The position numbers and the translations under genes were made by a program. From Smaragdicoccus niigatensis DSM 44881 = NBRC 103563 (GTDB lineage Bacteria > Actinomycetota > Actinomycetes > Mycobacteriales > Mycobacteriaceae), in contig NZ_AQXZ01000016.1 in the NCBI RefSeq assembly GCF_000380645.1, positions 186,001-250,000 of the forward strand: a stretch of 64,000 nucleotides of DNA. The letters run 5' to 3'. The notes beneath the pieces were generated by a model. It was given only the letters and a program-made list of their open reading frames with translations, did not search any database and was not told where the DNA came from. Positions within the stretch are counted from its first letter, which is position 1; each line of letters opens with the position of its first letter. Positions 28,187 through 36,424 of the stretch are shown piece by piece.

Positions 28187-28597
28187 ATGGCTTCGATATC
28201 GGTGACCGAATTCGACAACGATCGGTTCGAGATCCGTACCCGCAACCACGCTGTACTCGTGGATCAACCACGCGCCGACGATGTCGAGGTCGGCGCCTCA
28301 CCCGTCGAGTTGATGGTCATGTCGCTGGCCGGCTGTGCCGCGTACTACGCGGCACGTTATCTGCGTTCGAACGGGCTTCCCCATAAGGGTCTACGGGTGG
28401 ACTGTCAGTGGAACATGCGGGCGAATCCGGCTCGGGTCGCCCGCGTGCAGCTAACCATCGTTTCGCCCAGCGAGCTCGATCGCGACCACCGCGATGGAAT
28501 GATCGCGGCGGTTTCACACTGCACCGTGACCAACACCCTGAACGATCCGCCGAAGATCGATGTCATTGCGTCGGCACCCGTCCCGAGCGTGGACTGA
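28187..28597 (+). CDS. OsmC-family peroxiredoxin-like protein
   Basis: The 136-residue protein has the OsmC/Ohr fold, with both redox cysteines in SLAGCAAYY and SHCTVTNTL. Such proteins reduce organic hydroperoxides with thiols. The ATG starts two bases after the nitroreductase stop. It is convergent with the DUF47 gene. Together with the nitroreductase it forms a small redox operon under a DosR-like box. Confidence 0.88.
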   Translation: MASISVTEFDNDRFEIRTRNHAVLVDQPRADDVEVGASPVELMVMSLAGCAAYYAARYLRSNGLPHKGLRVDCQWNMRANPARVARVQLTIVSPSELDRDHRDGMIAAVSHCTVTNTLNDPPKIDVIASAPVPSVD

Positions 28598-28599
28598 AC

Positions 28600-29214
28600 T
28601 CACTCGGTCTTGAAGACCGCGTACCACACCCGGCGGGCCAGAGCCTGCGTCGCGGCACCCAGAAGCTCACTGCGCCGATAGAGTTCGCGGCGGCGAAGTT
28701 CGTGCCGCAGATCGGTCTCGAACTCGAGGTCCGCGATCGCGGCGCGATAGCAATGTTCGGCAACAGCGAGCCGCTGCAGCGATTCGTCGGCCTTCGTGGC
28801 AGCGCGCCCATGCGGCAACATCCGGACTGCGGAAGCCAGCGGTTGGAACGCGTCGAGATTCGCCTCGACGATCGCCCGCAGACATGCGTCCGGTCCGGTG
28901 TGCGAAAGGTCCGCTTCCCGCACCAATGCGTAGATGCATTCGGCGATCTCACCAAGAGCCTCGCCGAACTCGAACAGATCCTCGGACTCAAGAGGGGTGC
29001 TGAAGCTCTGCCGAACCTCCAGGTTCAGCTGTCGGCGCAGCTCGTGTTCTTCCTTGGTCAGGCGGCGAAGTTCGGTCACCGAAGCATCGGACTCGGCCCC
29101 CTCGATCCAGGCCGAAACGGTTCCCAGCATCTGCTCGACCACCTCGAGTTGGCGCACGAGAGTTCCGAGAGTGTCCAGGTTGCGAGGGAGAAACCAGGAG
29201 CGGTGCAGCTTCAT
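28600..29214 (-). CDS. DUF47/PhoU-like accessory protein of PiT transporter
   Basis: The 204-residue protein is helical (LRRLTKEEHELRRQLNLEVRQSFSTPLESEDLFEFGEAL), the pattern of PhoU-like DUF47 (Pit accessory) proteins, with the conserved TP...DIF-like region reading TPLESEDLFEFG. These proteins control the adjacent low-affinity phosphate transporter. The ATG at 29214 overlaps the stop of the transporter gene (ATGA), so they are translationally coupled. Confidence 0.85.
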   Translation of the reverse strand: MKLHRSWFLPRNLDTLGTLVRQLEVVEQMLGTVSAWIEGAESDASVTELRRLTKEEHELRRQLNLEVRQSFSTPLESEDLFEFGEALGEIAECIYALVREADLSHTGPDACLRAIVEANLDAFQPLASAVRMLPHGRAATKADESLQRLAVAEHCYRAAIADLEFETDLRHELRRRELYRRSELLGAATQALARRVWYAVFKTE

Positions 29215-30215
29215 GACATGACCTTCCAGATAGACAACAACACCGCTCCCGCCACTGCGGTCACGGGCAATGTGACGAGCCACGCGGCACCGATCTCGCG
29301 GACGACCGCCCAGTGCACATGGCCGATTCTTCGCTGCACGCCGACCCCGACGACCCCGGAGGCGACCACGTGGGTGGTACTGACAGGAGCGCCCACCGCG
29401 GCAGCGGTAAGAATCACGGCTGCCGAACTACCTTGGCTGACCAGTCCATCCAGCGGGCGCATCCGGTAGATGCCGTGCCCGACCGTTCGAACGATCCGCC
29501 AGCCGCCGAGCATCGTTCCGATCGTCAACGATGCCGCTGCGGCGAGCCGCACCCATAACGGAACCTCGAACCGATCGAGGTGCCCGGTCGCGACCAACAG
29601 CAACGCGACAACGCCCATCGTCTTCTGCGCGTCATTGGCGCCGTGGCTGAAGGCCAGGGCCGACGCCGTGACCCACTCGCCGCGCCGCACGACCCGATTC
29701 ACCCGACGTGGTGCCCGACGCAAGCAGCGGCGCGCGAGCGCACTCGCCGCACCCCCGACGACAACCCCGAGAATCGGGGAAATCGCAAGTCCGGCAAGCA
29801 CACCCATCACGCCGTACGGGCGCCATCCCGCGAATCCGCCCCAGTGGACGCCATCCCATCCGCTGAGCAAAGCGGCACCGACGAGACCGCCGATGAGCGC
29901 GTGCGAGGAGCTCGACGGCAGCCCGAAGCGCCACGTGATGAGGTTCCACGCAATGGCGGAGGTCAGCGCGGCACACACCACCGGGACCGTGTCGCCCAGC
30001 GGCACATCGACGACTCCGCCGACCGTGTTGGCGACCGCCGTACCCGCGAGGAGTGGTCCCGCGAGGTTTCCCAGCGCGGTGATGACGAGTGCCTGCCCCG
30101 CGGTGGCGGCCCGCGTCGAAACGAGCGCGGCCACCGAATTCGCGGAGTCATGGAATCCGTTTGTGACGTCGAATGCCATGGCGAGAACGATCGTCAGGAT
30201 CAGTGCAAACAACAT
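29211..30215 (-). CDS. PiT-family inorganic phosphate transporter
   Basis: The 334-residue membrane protein has the PiT signatures at both repeats: FDVTNGFHDSANSVAALVSTRA near the N-terminus and SHGANDAQKTMGVVALLL in the middle, with about ten hydrophobic segments. It moves metal-phosphate with protons. It forms an operon with the DUF47 gene. A small three-helix protein gene lies 14 bases upstream on the same strand and may belong to the same transcript. Confidence 0.92.
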   Translation of the reverse strand: MLFALILTIVLAMAFDVTNGFHDSANSVAALVSTRAATAGQALVITALGNLAGPLLAGTAVANTVGGVVDVPLGDTVPVVCAALTSAIAWNLITWRFGLPSSSSHALIGGLVGAALLSGWDGVHWGGFAGWRPYGVMGVLAGLAISPILGVVVGGAASALARRCLRRAPRRVNRVVRRGEWVTASALAFSHGANDAQKTMGVVALLLVATGHLDRFEVPLWVRLAAAASLTIGTMLGGWRIVRTVGHGIYRMRPLDGLVSQGSSAAVILTAAAVGAPVSTTHVVASGVVGVGVQRRIGHVHWAVVREIGAAWLVTLPVTAVAGAVLLSIWKVMS

Positions 30216-30229
30216 CGCGCCGGTCCGGC

Positions 30230-30451
30230 CTAGCCGACCGGGGCAGCGGCCCGGGCGAGAACCTCACGAGCTCGATGTGCGGTGAGCGGAATCAGGTGCG
30301 CGACGATGCGGGCGCGAGCGGCCAGGTACTGATACGCCTCATCGACGACACCGCGCACCTCGTCGCGATCCCGTTCGGGGAACTTCGCGTTCAACGTCTG
30401 AGTGATCGAATCCAGCTCGTCGACCGCAAGATGTGTGCGAGGCGCTTCCAT
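30230..30451 (-). CDS. Three-helix bundle dimerisation domain protein
   Basis: The 73-residue protein shows the pattern LNAKFP...VRGVVDEAYQYLAARARI...LTAHRAREVL of the small actinobacterial three-helix bundle dimerisation family. It is predicted to be all helical; function unknown, members are often encoded near USP and DosR-regulon genes. ATG at 30451 directly follows GAGGA, very close, so a leaderless or alternative initiation is possible. It diverges from the kinase gene at 30596; a DosR-like box lies in the gap. Confidence 0.7.
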   Translation of the reverse strand: MEAPRTHLAVDELDSITQTLNAKFPERDRDEVRGVVDEAYQYLAARARIVAHLIPLTAHRAREVLARAAAPVG

Positions 30452-30486
30452 TCCTCGATTGTTCGATTTCTCCGCGCGCGACGGTA

Positions 30487-30501
30487 GGGCCTGAGGGCCC
30501 T
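30487..30501 (+). promoter_or_regulatory. DosR-box-like site between three-helix gene and kinase gene
   Basis: GGGCCTGAGGGCCCT agrees with the DosR box at 11 of 13 defined positions. It lies 36 bases upstream of the minus-strand start at 30451 and 94 bases upstream of the kinase ATG. A second imperfect site, GGGGCCAATCGCCCT, is at 30509-30523. Confidence 0.5.
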
Positions 30502-30562
30502 TGCGCCGGGGCCAATCGCCCTGCGCCACACTGAGCCTCGCCCGTCTGGTTCGACCCCGCGT

Positions 30563-30568
30563 TATGCT
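30563..30568 (+). promoter_or_regulatory. Candidate -10 element of the kinase gene
   Basis: TATGCT fits TANNNT and lies 27 bases before the ATG at 30596. Confidence 0.4.
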
Positions 30569-30595
30569 GATCTGACCTCGGGTTTGAGAGTGAAC

Positions 30596-32605
30596 ATGAG
30601 TCCAGAATCGAGCGCGACGCAGTTCGGCCGGAGCGCCCGGGCGACGGCCGCAAGCCGATCGATGGCTGGACGCGACCCCGAGTCCGACATCGTGGCCGAA
30701 CTCCAACGTGCCGGACTGGAATCGCCGACCGAGATCGGTCGCGGCGGGTTCGGCACTGTCTACCGTTGCTTCCAGCCATCGTTGGACCGCGACGTGGCGG
30801 TCAAGGTGCTGGCCGCCGATCTCGATGACGAGAACCGCGAGCGCTTCATCCGCGAAGAACACGCGATGGGTCGCCTTTCGGGCCACCCGAACATCGTCGA
30901 CATCCTTCAAGTCGGATCGACATCAGACGGCAGACCGTACATCCTGATGCCATTCCACGCGCGCGGATCGCTCGACCGCGCAGTGCGGAGAAACGGCTCC
31001 GTCACGTGGCAGGATGCCGTTCGCATCGGGATAAAACTCGCGGGCGCCATCGAGTCGGCGCATTGGATGGGGATCCTGCATCGTGACGTGAAGCCGGCCA
31101 ACGTCCTGCTCACCGCCTATGACGAACCGCAACTCACCGACTTCGGAATCGCACGCGTCGTCGGAGGTTTCGAGACCACGTCGGGTGCCATCGTCGGCTC
31201 CCCCGCCTACATCGCGCCCGAGGTGCTCGCCGGCGAGCCGCCGACGGAACGTTCGGACGTCTACAGCCTGGGTGCCACGCTCTTCACGCTCGTCACCGGG
31301 CATGCCGCGTACGAGCGCCACGCGGGTGAGGGCGTGGTGGCACATTTCCTGCGGATCACCGAACAGCCGGTTCCCGACCTGCGGCGGCTCGCGGTCCCCG
31401 CAGACGTGAGCGCGGCGATCGAAGCGGCCATGACGTCGGATCCGGCAGGACGTCCCCGTTCCGCGGCCGAATTCGGACAGTTGCTCCAACAGGTCGAGCT
31501 CGATCACGGATTGCCCGCCGAGAAGATGGCGCTGCCGGCCGACGTGCATGAGAAGGCGAGTGTCCGGTCACCCATTTCTCGCTCAATCCCCGTCACCGAC
31601 GAGACAGCTCCCCAGGAGCACGTCCGTACCAGTCGGGAAATTCACGTTCAGAGGGCGGGCGAACTTCCGAGAACCCGGCTGCTCGACGTGCTCGGCTCCG
31701 CGCGACAGAAGGTTGTCGCGATCGTCGCGCCCGCCGGTTATGGCAAGAGCACCCTTGCTGCGCAGTGGCGGGACACGTTGCGCGCGGACGGCGAGGCCGC
31801 GGCATGGGTCCACATCGGGACCGGCCGTTCGTTCGAGGCGGATCTCGCGAAAGCCGTTCTCGCCGACCCGGGCTCTGCGGGTGTCGAGTTGGTTCGGGAG
31901 ATAGTCGAGCACCTTGGTCGGCGCCGCACGCCCCTCACGCTGTTCATCGACGGCTACGACCGCATCCTCGATGACACCACGCGCGATTCCGTGCAGTTGC
32001 TGCTCGACGCCGACTGTCCTGCGCTGGATCTCGTGATCACCAGCCGAACGCCACTGCCGGCGACGACCGGGGGTCGACTCGAAATCGACGCAGACGCACT
32101 GCGATTCGACGCCGCGGAGACCGCGGAACTATTCGTCAAAACCTACGGACTGCCGCTGTCTGACACCGAGACCGATGAACTGACGGAGGCGACCCGCGGC
32201 TGGGCCACCACACTGCGACTCGCGGCGGTCGCCCTACGCGGTGGCACGGACGCCGCCGGTGACACTGCAACACTTCTCGTGCCGGGAGCGGTCGAGCGCG
32301 CCGTGAAAGCGATCCGTCGCGTTCGCGGCGGCCAGGAAGCGGCCGCCGGGTTCCTTATCGACAACCTGTTGAATTCGATGGAGCCGAAGATGGCCGAGTT
32401 CCTGCTGTCGATCTCGGCGGCAGACCCCGAGACGCTGACTCACCTGCCCGACAATCCCACTTCGCGCGCGCTCCTCGCCTCCGCCGAGCGGCGAAGTCTG
32501 TTCGTGCACAGAATTGAGCCCGACAACGTGTCGGAGTTGATCCCGCCGGCGATCGCTGACCTGTTGCGAAACCGGCGGGCCGCAACGGTGAAGAAGAAGC
32601 CCTAA
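30596..32605 (+). CDS. PknK-like Ser/Thr kinase fused to a short STAND ATPase
   Basis: The 669-residue protein has a Ser/Thr kinase domain (about 35-300: GRGGFGTVY, catalytic loop HRDVKPAN, LTDFGIARV, SPAYIAPEV) followed by a STAND-type ATPase (about 355-620: Walker A APAGYGKST, Walker B LFIDGYDRI). M. tuberculosis PknK (about 1110 residues) continues with helical repeats and a LuxR-type region; here the protein ends after the ATPase and a basic tail (KKKP). No transmembrane segment. It may signal to DosR or USP proteins. The ATG at 30596 is used; GTG at 30590 is possible. Confidence 0.87.
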   Translation: MSPESSATQFGRSARATAASRSMAGRDPESDIVAELQRAGLESPTEIGRGGFGTVYRCFQPSLDRDVAVKVLAADLDDENRERFIREEHAMGRLSGHPNIVDILQVGSTSDGRPYILMPFHARGSLDRAVRRNGSVTWQDAVRIGIKLAGAIESAHWMGILHRDVKPANVLLTAYDEPQLTDFGIARVVGGFETTSGAIVGSPAYIAPEVLAGEPPTERSDVYSLGATLFTLVTGHAAYERHAGEGVVAHFLRITEQPVPDLRRLAVPADVSAAIEAAMTSDPAGRPRSAAEFGQLLQQVELDHGLPAEKMALPADVHEKASVRSPISRSIPVTDETAPQEHVRTSREIHVQRAGELPRTRLLDVLGSARQKVVAIVAPAGYGKSTLAAQWRDTLRADGEAAAWVHIGTGRSFEADLAKAVLADPGSAGVELVREIVEHLGRRRTPLTLFIDGYDRILDDTTRDSVQLLLDADCPALDLVITSRTPLPATTGGRLEIDADALRFDAAETAELFVKTYGLPLSDTETDELTEATRGWATTLRLAAVALRGGTDAAGDTATLLVPGAVERAVKAIRRVRGGQEAAAGFLIDNLLNSMEPKMAEFLLSISAADPETLTHLPDNPTSRALLASAERRSLFVHRIEPDNVSELIPPAIADLLRNRRAATVKKKP

Positions 32606-32626
32606 CCGTGTCCGGCAGTCTGACCG

Positions 32627-33202
32627 TCAGTCGGCCAGTTGGAGTTCCGGTGCGGTCGGGACGATCTGCACGTTCCGCACTCCCTCGACGGTGCGCGCGA
32701 GCGCGGCCACCAAGCGCCGTTCGTCCTCGTCGGCGAAAGCTCCGCTGACCTCGACAATCCCGTTGGTGACCACGATGGACCATTGACGCCGGCTTCCGGC
32801 GTACTCGTCGAGCAACGACCGGACCTTCGACGCTATGCCGCGGCCCTCGTCGACCATGCTCCGCAGCAGATCCTGTCGGGAAACCATGCCGACGAGCAGC
32901 CCCAGTTCGACTACCGGCACACTGCGGAGCCGTTTGGCCTCCATGCGCGCGGCAAGATCCACGACATCAGTTGTCGGGCCAACCACCTCGACCGGGACAC
33001 TCATCACCTCGGACACGAGTGCGTCGTTGCTGATCGCCCTGATCGCGTCCGATTCGGAGATGACGCCGACGACGAGGCCGCCATCGTCGACAACGGGCAG
33101 CAGCGCGAAACCGTACTTGGTCAGCTTCGTGATCGCTTCCTCGACTGTGCTTTCCGGAGTGACAGAAACGGCCGGCCTGGTGAGGATGTCGCGTACCAAC
33201 AT
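32627..33202 (-). CDS. CBS-pair protein with C-terminal BON domain
   Basis: The 191-residue protein has two CBS motifs (about 1-120, MLVRDILTRPAVSVTPESTVEEAI and DVVDLAARMEAKRLRSVPVVE), then a BON domain (about 130-185, WSIVVTNGIVEVSGAF and VEGVRNVQIV). M. tuberculosis DosR-regulon proteins Hrp1 (Rv2626c) and relatives have only the CBS pair. CBS domains sense adenine nucleotides; BON domains bind membranes or polymers. ATG at 33202 follows AGAAAGG. Two DosR-like boxes lie upstream. Confidence 0.87.
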   Translation of the reverse strand: MLVRDILTRPAVSVTPESTVEEAITKLTKYGFALLPVVDDGGLVVGVISESDAIRAISNDALVSEVMSVPVEVVGPTTDVVDLAARMEAKRLRSVPVVELGLLVGMVSRQDLLRSMVDEGRGIASKVRSLLDEYAGSRRQWSIVVTNGIVEVSGAFADEDERRLVAALARTVEGVRNVQIVPTAPELQLAD

Positions 33203-33261
33203 GGAAACGCCTTTCTCGTTGGAGTCTGCTTCCAACCTAGGGACGCGACCGTCGCGTGAAT

Positions 33262-33276
33262 GCTGTCGTCGGTCCC
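33262..33276 (-). promoter_or_regulatory. DosR-box-like site upstream of the CBS-BON gene
   Basis: On the minus strand GGGACCGACGACAGC has a perfect first half-site. It lies 60 bases upstream of the ATG at 33202. Confidence 0.6.
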
Positions 33277-33284
33277 CCATCGAG

Positions 33285-33299
33285 AGGACCTTCGTCGGT
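33285..33299 (+). promoter_or_regulatory. Second DosR-box-like site in the CBS-BON/dosR gap
   Basis: AGGACCTTCGTCGGT retains GGACCTTCG and lies nine bases from the minus-strand box, in the opposite orientation. It could serve either divergent gene, including autoregulation of dosR 150 bases away. Confidence 0.4.
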
Positions 33300-33406
33300 T
33301 CGGAGTCGATAAATCCATGCGCCCCAACGCTGATCACTGTGAAACGAAGGACTTAAGTCACCAGAACTCGTGACCAATCAGGGGGCGTGCACGAAGCAGA
33401 CCGACT

Positions 33407-33412
33407 TACGCT
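33407..33412 (+). promoter_or_regulatory. Candidate -10 element of dosR
   Basis: TACGCT at 33407-33412 lies 36 bases before the ATG of the response regulator gene and fits TANNNT. Confidence 0.4.
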
Positions 33413-33448
33413 GTGTCAGTCATGCTGCGTATGCCGGGGAGTGAATCC

Positions 33449-34096
33449 ATGGTCAAGGTCTTTCTTGTCGACGATCACGAGGTCGTGCGTCGTGGCCTGA
33501 TGGGGCTTCTTCAAGCCGACCCGGATCTCGACGTCATCGGTGAAGCGGGGACCGTCTCGCAGGCCCTCGCCCGCATCCCGGCGCTGAACCCGGACGTCGC
33601 GGTGCTCGACATTCGCCTTCCAGATGGCAACGGCATCGAATTGTGCCGCGAGCTGCGCTCCATGCTGCCCGACCTGCGCTGTCTCATGCTGACCTCGTTC
33701 ACCGACGAGGAGGCGATGCTCAACGCGATCCTCGCCGGCGCCAGCGGATACGTCGTCAAGGACATCAAAGGGATGGAGTTGGCCCAGGCGATCAAAGACG
33801 TCGGCGCCGGAAAGTCGTTGCTCGACAACCGGGCCGCCGCCGCATTGATGAGCAAACTCCGGACCCGCACCGAGGAGTCCGACCCCTTGTCGGGGCTGAC
33901 CGAGCAGGAGCGAACACTGCTCACGCTGCTCGGCGATGGGCTCACGAACCGTCAGATCGCGGCGCGCATGTTTCTGGCGGAGAAGACGGTCAAGAACTAT
34001 GTGTCGCGACTTCTGGCGAAACTCGGGATGGAGCGCCGGACGCAGGCCGCCGTGTTCGTGTCGAAGCTCGATCAGCAGAAGCCACACGAGCGGTAA
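33449..34096 (+). CDS. devR: DosR (DevR) dormancy response regulator
   Basis: The 215-residue NarL/FixJ-type regulator begins [16 protein letters not shown] and follows M. tuberculosis DosR almost residue for residue in the parts I can compare, including Asp54 ([10 protein letters not shown]), the linker [14 protein letters not shown] and recognition helix [23 protein letters not shown]. On phosphorylation it dimerises and activates promoters with the 15-bp DosR box. ATG at 33449 follows GGGGAG; an upstream in-frame start adds 12 residues absent from DosR. Unlike in M. tuberculosis no sensor kinase gene follows; the DosS-like gene is at 13908. Confidence 0.95.
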   Translation: MVKVFLVDDHEVVRRGLMGLLQADPDLDVIGEAGTVSQALARIPALNPDVAVLDIRLPDGNGIELCRELRSMLPDLRCLMLTSFTDEEAMLNAILAGASGYVVKDIKGMELAQAIKDVGAGKSLLDNRAAAALMSKLRTRTEESDPLSGLTEQERTLLTLLGDGLTNRQIAARMFLAEKTVKNYVSRLLAKLGMERRTQAAVFVSKLDQQKPHER

Positions 34097-34108
34097 CCGC
34101 CGTTTGTG

Positions 34109-34123
34109 GTGACCGAGGTCCTC
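34109..34123 (+). promoter_or_regulatory. DosR-box-like site upstream of the alcohol dehydrogenase
   Basis: GTGACCGAGGTCCTC fits the symmetric variant GGGACCNAGGTCCC well and ends 100 bases before the ATG at 34224. Confidence 0.55.
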
Positions 34124-34223
34124 CGGCACCGGGCCTCATGCCTCTCCTGAATGCCTTGTCAACGCACAACGATCGACTCAAGACGTTCGATCCAGCGTTA
34201 TCGGCAGTCAGAAAGGCGACCAC

Positions 34224-35318
34224 ATGCGAGCGATGGTTTTCCACGGTCCCGGCAAGAAGTCGTGGGACGAGGTCCCCGATCCCACCATCCAGTTCTCGAC
34301 GGATGCGATCGTACGGGTCGATGCGGTCACCATCTGTGGCACTGACCTGCACATTCTCAAGGGAGACGTGCCCGAAGTGACTCCGGGTCGCGTGCTCGGT
34401 CACGAGGCCGTCGGCACCGTCGTCGAAGTCGGAAGTGGTGTGGCACGAGTCAAGGTCGGAGACCGGGTGCTGATCTCGTGCATTTCTTCGTGTGGTTCGT
34501 GCCGGTTCTGCCGCGAGGGTCGCTACGGGCAGTGTCTCGGCGGCGGTGGCTGGATTCTGGGCCATCTGATCGACGGCACCCAGGCCGAGCTGGTTCGCGT
34601 CCCCTTCGCCGACAACTCGACGCACCCCGTGCCGGCAAATCTGACCGATGAGCAGATGTTGATGATGGCCGACATCCTCCCGACCAGCTACGAAGTCGGC
34701 GTGCTCAACGGGCAGGTGCGCCCCGGCGACGTCGTTGTCATCGTCGGCGCCGGCCCGATCGGATTGGCCGCGATCATGACCGCACGCCTGCACAGCCCGA
34801 GCCACATCGTCGCGGTCGACGTCGCCGCAAGCCGTCTTGATGCGGCACTGAAGGTCGGCGCGGACATCGCACTCAACAGCACCACCGACAACGTCCTCGA
34901 GGTCATCCGCGGCCTCACTGACGGCCTCGGCGCCGATGTGTCGATGGAGGCGGTCGGCGTGCCCGAAACCTTCGAACTTGCGGTGCAACTCGTGCGGCCC
35001 GGCGGGCATGTTGCGAACATCGGCGTACACGGTTCGCCAGCCACTCTGCATCTCGAGGACATCTGGATTCGCGACCTCACGATCACCACCGGACTGGTCG
35101 ACACCTTTTCGACTCCCACGCTGGCGAAGCTCGTCAGCAGCGGTCAACTCGATCCCGCCGCGATTGTCACGCACCGGTTCACCATGACCGAGTTCGACCA
35201 GGCATACGACGTGTTCTCGCGGGCCGGCGAAACCGGTGCGCTCAAGGTCGTTGTCGCCGCCGAACAATCACCTCACCGCGACACTCACGGTCTCCCCCGA
35301 TGGGACACCACGGCGTGA
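34224..35318 (+). CDS. Zinc-dependent alcohol dehydrogenase
   Basis: The 364-residue medium-chain dehydrogenase has catalytic zinc ligands in CGTDLH and GHEAVG, a structural zinc loop with four cysteines (CGSCRFCREGRYGQC) and the NAD site VGAGPIGLAA. It probably interconverts alcohols and aldehydes with NAD(H), useful for reoxidising NADH without oxygen. ATG follows AGAAAGG. The next gene, an Acg-type nitroreductase, starts 28 bases on, probably in the same transcript. Confidence 0.9.
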   Translation: MRAMVFHGPGKKSWDEVPDPTIQFSTDAIVRVDAVTICGTDLHILKGDVPEVTPGRVLGHEAVGTVVEVGSGVARVKVGDRVLISCISSCGSCRFCREGRYGQCLGGGGWILGHLIDGTQAELVRVPFADNSTHPVPANLTDEQMLMMADILPTSYEVGVLNGQVRPGDVVVIVGAGPIGLAAIMTARLHSPSHIVAVDVAASRLDAALKVGADIALNSTTDNVLEVIRGLTDGLGADVSMEAVGVPETFELAVQLVRPGGHVANIGVHGSPATLHLEDIWIRDLTITTGLVDTFSTPTLAKLVSSGQLDPAAIVTHRFTMTEFDQAYDVFSRAGETGALKVVVAAEQSPHRDTHGLPRWDTTA

Positions 35319-35346
35319 ACTTAGTTCACATGCGCACGGAGCAATC

Positions 35347-36327
35347 ATGACCACCACCCTGCCGGCCACCGAAACCATCACCCGCGCTGTGGCTCTGGCA
35401 AGCCGTGCACCCTCCCTGCACAACAGCCAGCCCTGGCGCTGGAAGTTCGACCGGGCGGGCCTGAACCTCTTCACCGACCGGACCCGCCTGATCCCGTCGA
35501 CGGACCCGACGGGCCGGGAACTCATGCTCAGCTGCGGTGCCACTCTCGACCATCTTCGGGCGGCGATGGCCTCGATCGGCTGGAAGACAGCCGTCGAGCG
35601 ATTCCCGAACCCAAACAATCTCCTCCACCTGGCCCAGGTCACATTCGCTCCCTCCGAGTTCGTCACCGAGGCGGACCGAAAACGGGCACGGGCGATCGAG
35701 GATCGGCGGACCGACCGCCTGCCATTCGGGCCGCCGATCGGTTGGACCATGTTCGAAACGGTGGTCCGGCCGCTTCTTCCCGACGATGTGGAAATGACTG
35801 TCGTTTCCGAAGGAGCGATGTCCGACATCCGGAGGGCGTCCGAACTTGCGGACAACATCCGCCGGTACGACTCGCGGTACCACGCTGCGCTACACGACTG
35901 GACAAGTCGCCGAGACACCAATGACGGAGTTCCAGCCGACGCACTCCTGACCGCCGACGAAAACCAGCGAGTCCCCGCCGGCCGAGCGTTTCCCATGCAC
36001 GACGGTGGGAATCGTCGCCCCGCGGTCATCGAGGACTCCGCGAAGATCGTCGTCCTCTCCACCGACAGCGATCAACTGACCGACCTCCTGCGCTGCGGCG
36101 AGGCGATGTCAACGGTGCTGCTCGAAGCCACGATGTCCGGCTACGCCACCTGCCCGCTGACCCATATCGTGGAACTCCAGAGCAGCCGGTCCAGCGTCAA
36201 GAAGGGCGTCGGCGGCGACCGGCTTCCGCAGGTACTCATCCGCATCGGGTCGCGTCCGGAACAGGACTTCACCCCGCCGCAGACCGATCGCCGACCGGTC
36301 TCCGAGATTCTCGAGATTCAGTCCTGA
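35347..36327 (+). CDS. Acg-type nitroreductase family protein
   Basis: The 326-residue protein shares RAPSLHNSQPWRW and SCGATLDHLRAAM with the paralogues at 27174 and 58167 and is closest to the latter (ERFPNPN, RRYDSRYH). Second gene after the alcohol dehydrogenase. ATG at 35347 follows CGGAG; the frame upstream overlaps the dehydrogenase and is not conserved. Role in flavin binding or nitro/quinone reduction is inferred from the family. Confidence 0.87.
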   Translation: MTTTLPATETITRAVALASRAPSLHNSQPWRWKFDRAGLNLFTDRTRLIPSTDPTGRELMLSCGATLDHLRAAMASIGWKTAVERFPNPNNLLHLAQVTFAPSEFVTEADRKRARAIEDRRTDRLPFGPPIGWTMFETVVRPLLPDDVEMTVVSEGAMSDIRRASELADNIRRYDSRYHAALHDWTSRRDTNDGVPADALLTADENQRVPAGRAFPMHDGGNRRPAVIEDSAKIVVLSTDSDQLTDLLRCGEAMSTVLLEATMSGYATCPLTHIVELQSSRSSVKKGVGGDRLPQVLIRIGSRPEQDFTPPQTDRRPVSEILEIQS

Positions 36328-36375
36328 AGACAGACACGTGCCGGTGAGCAGGCAGGCTGTTGGGCCTACCGGACA

Positions 36376-36390
36376 ATGACGAAGGGCCCT
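36376..36390 (+). promoter_or_regulatory. DosR-box-like site upstream of USP gene 36425
   Basis: ATGACGAAGGGCCCT has a perfect second half-site and GAC in the first; it ends 34 bases before the ATG, the same distance as at 12983. Confidence 0.65.
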
Positions 36391-36424
36391 GTCGACGCCG
36401 ATCACATCGCGACAGGCTCAGTAC

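Noticed and set aside
35301-35315. GGGACACCACGGCGT before the nitroreductase at 35347 as a DosR box
   Set aside because: Half-site spacing is wrong by one base and the site lies in the end of the dehydrogenase gene; the nitroreductase is probably co-transcribed.
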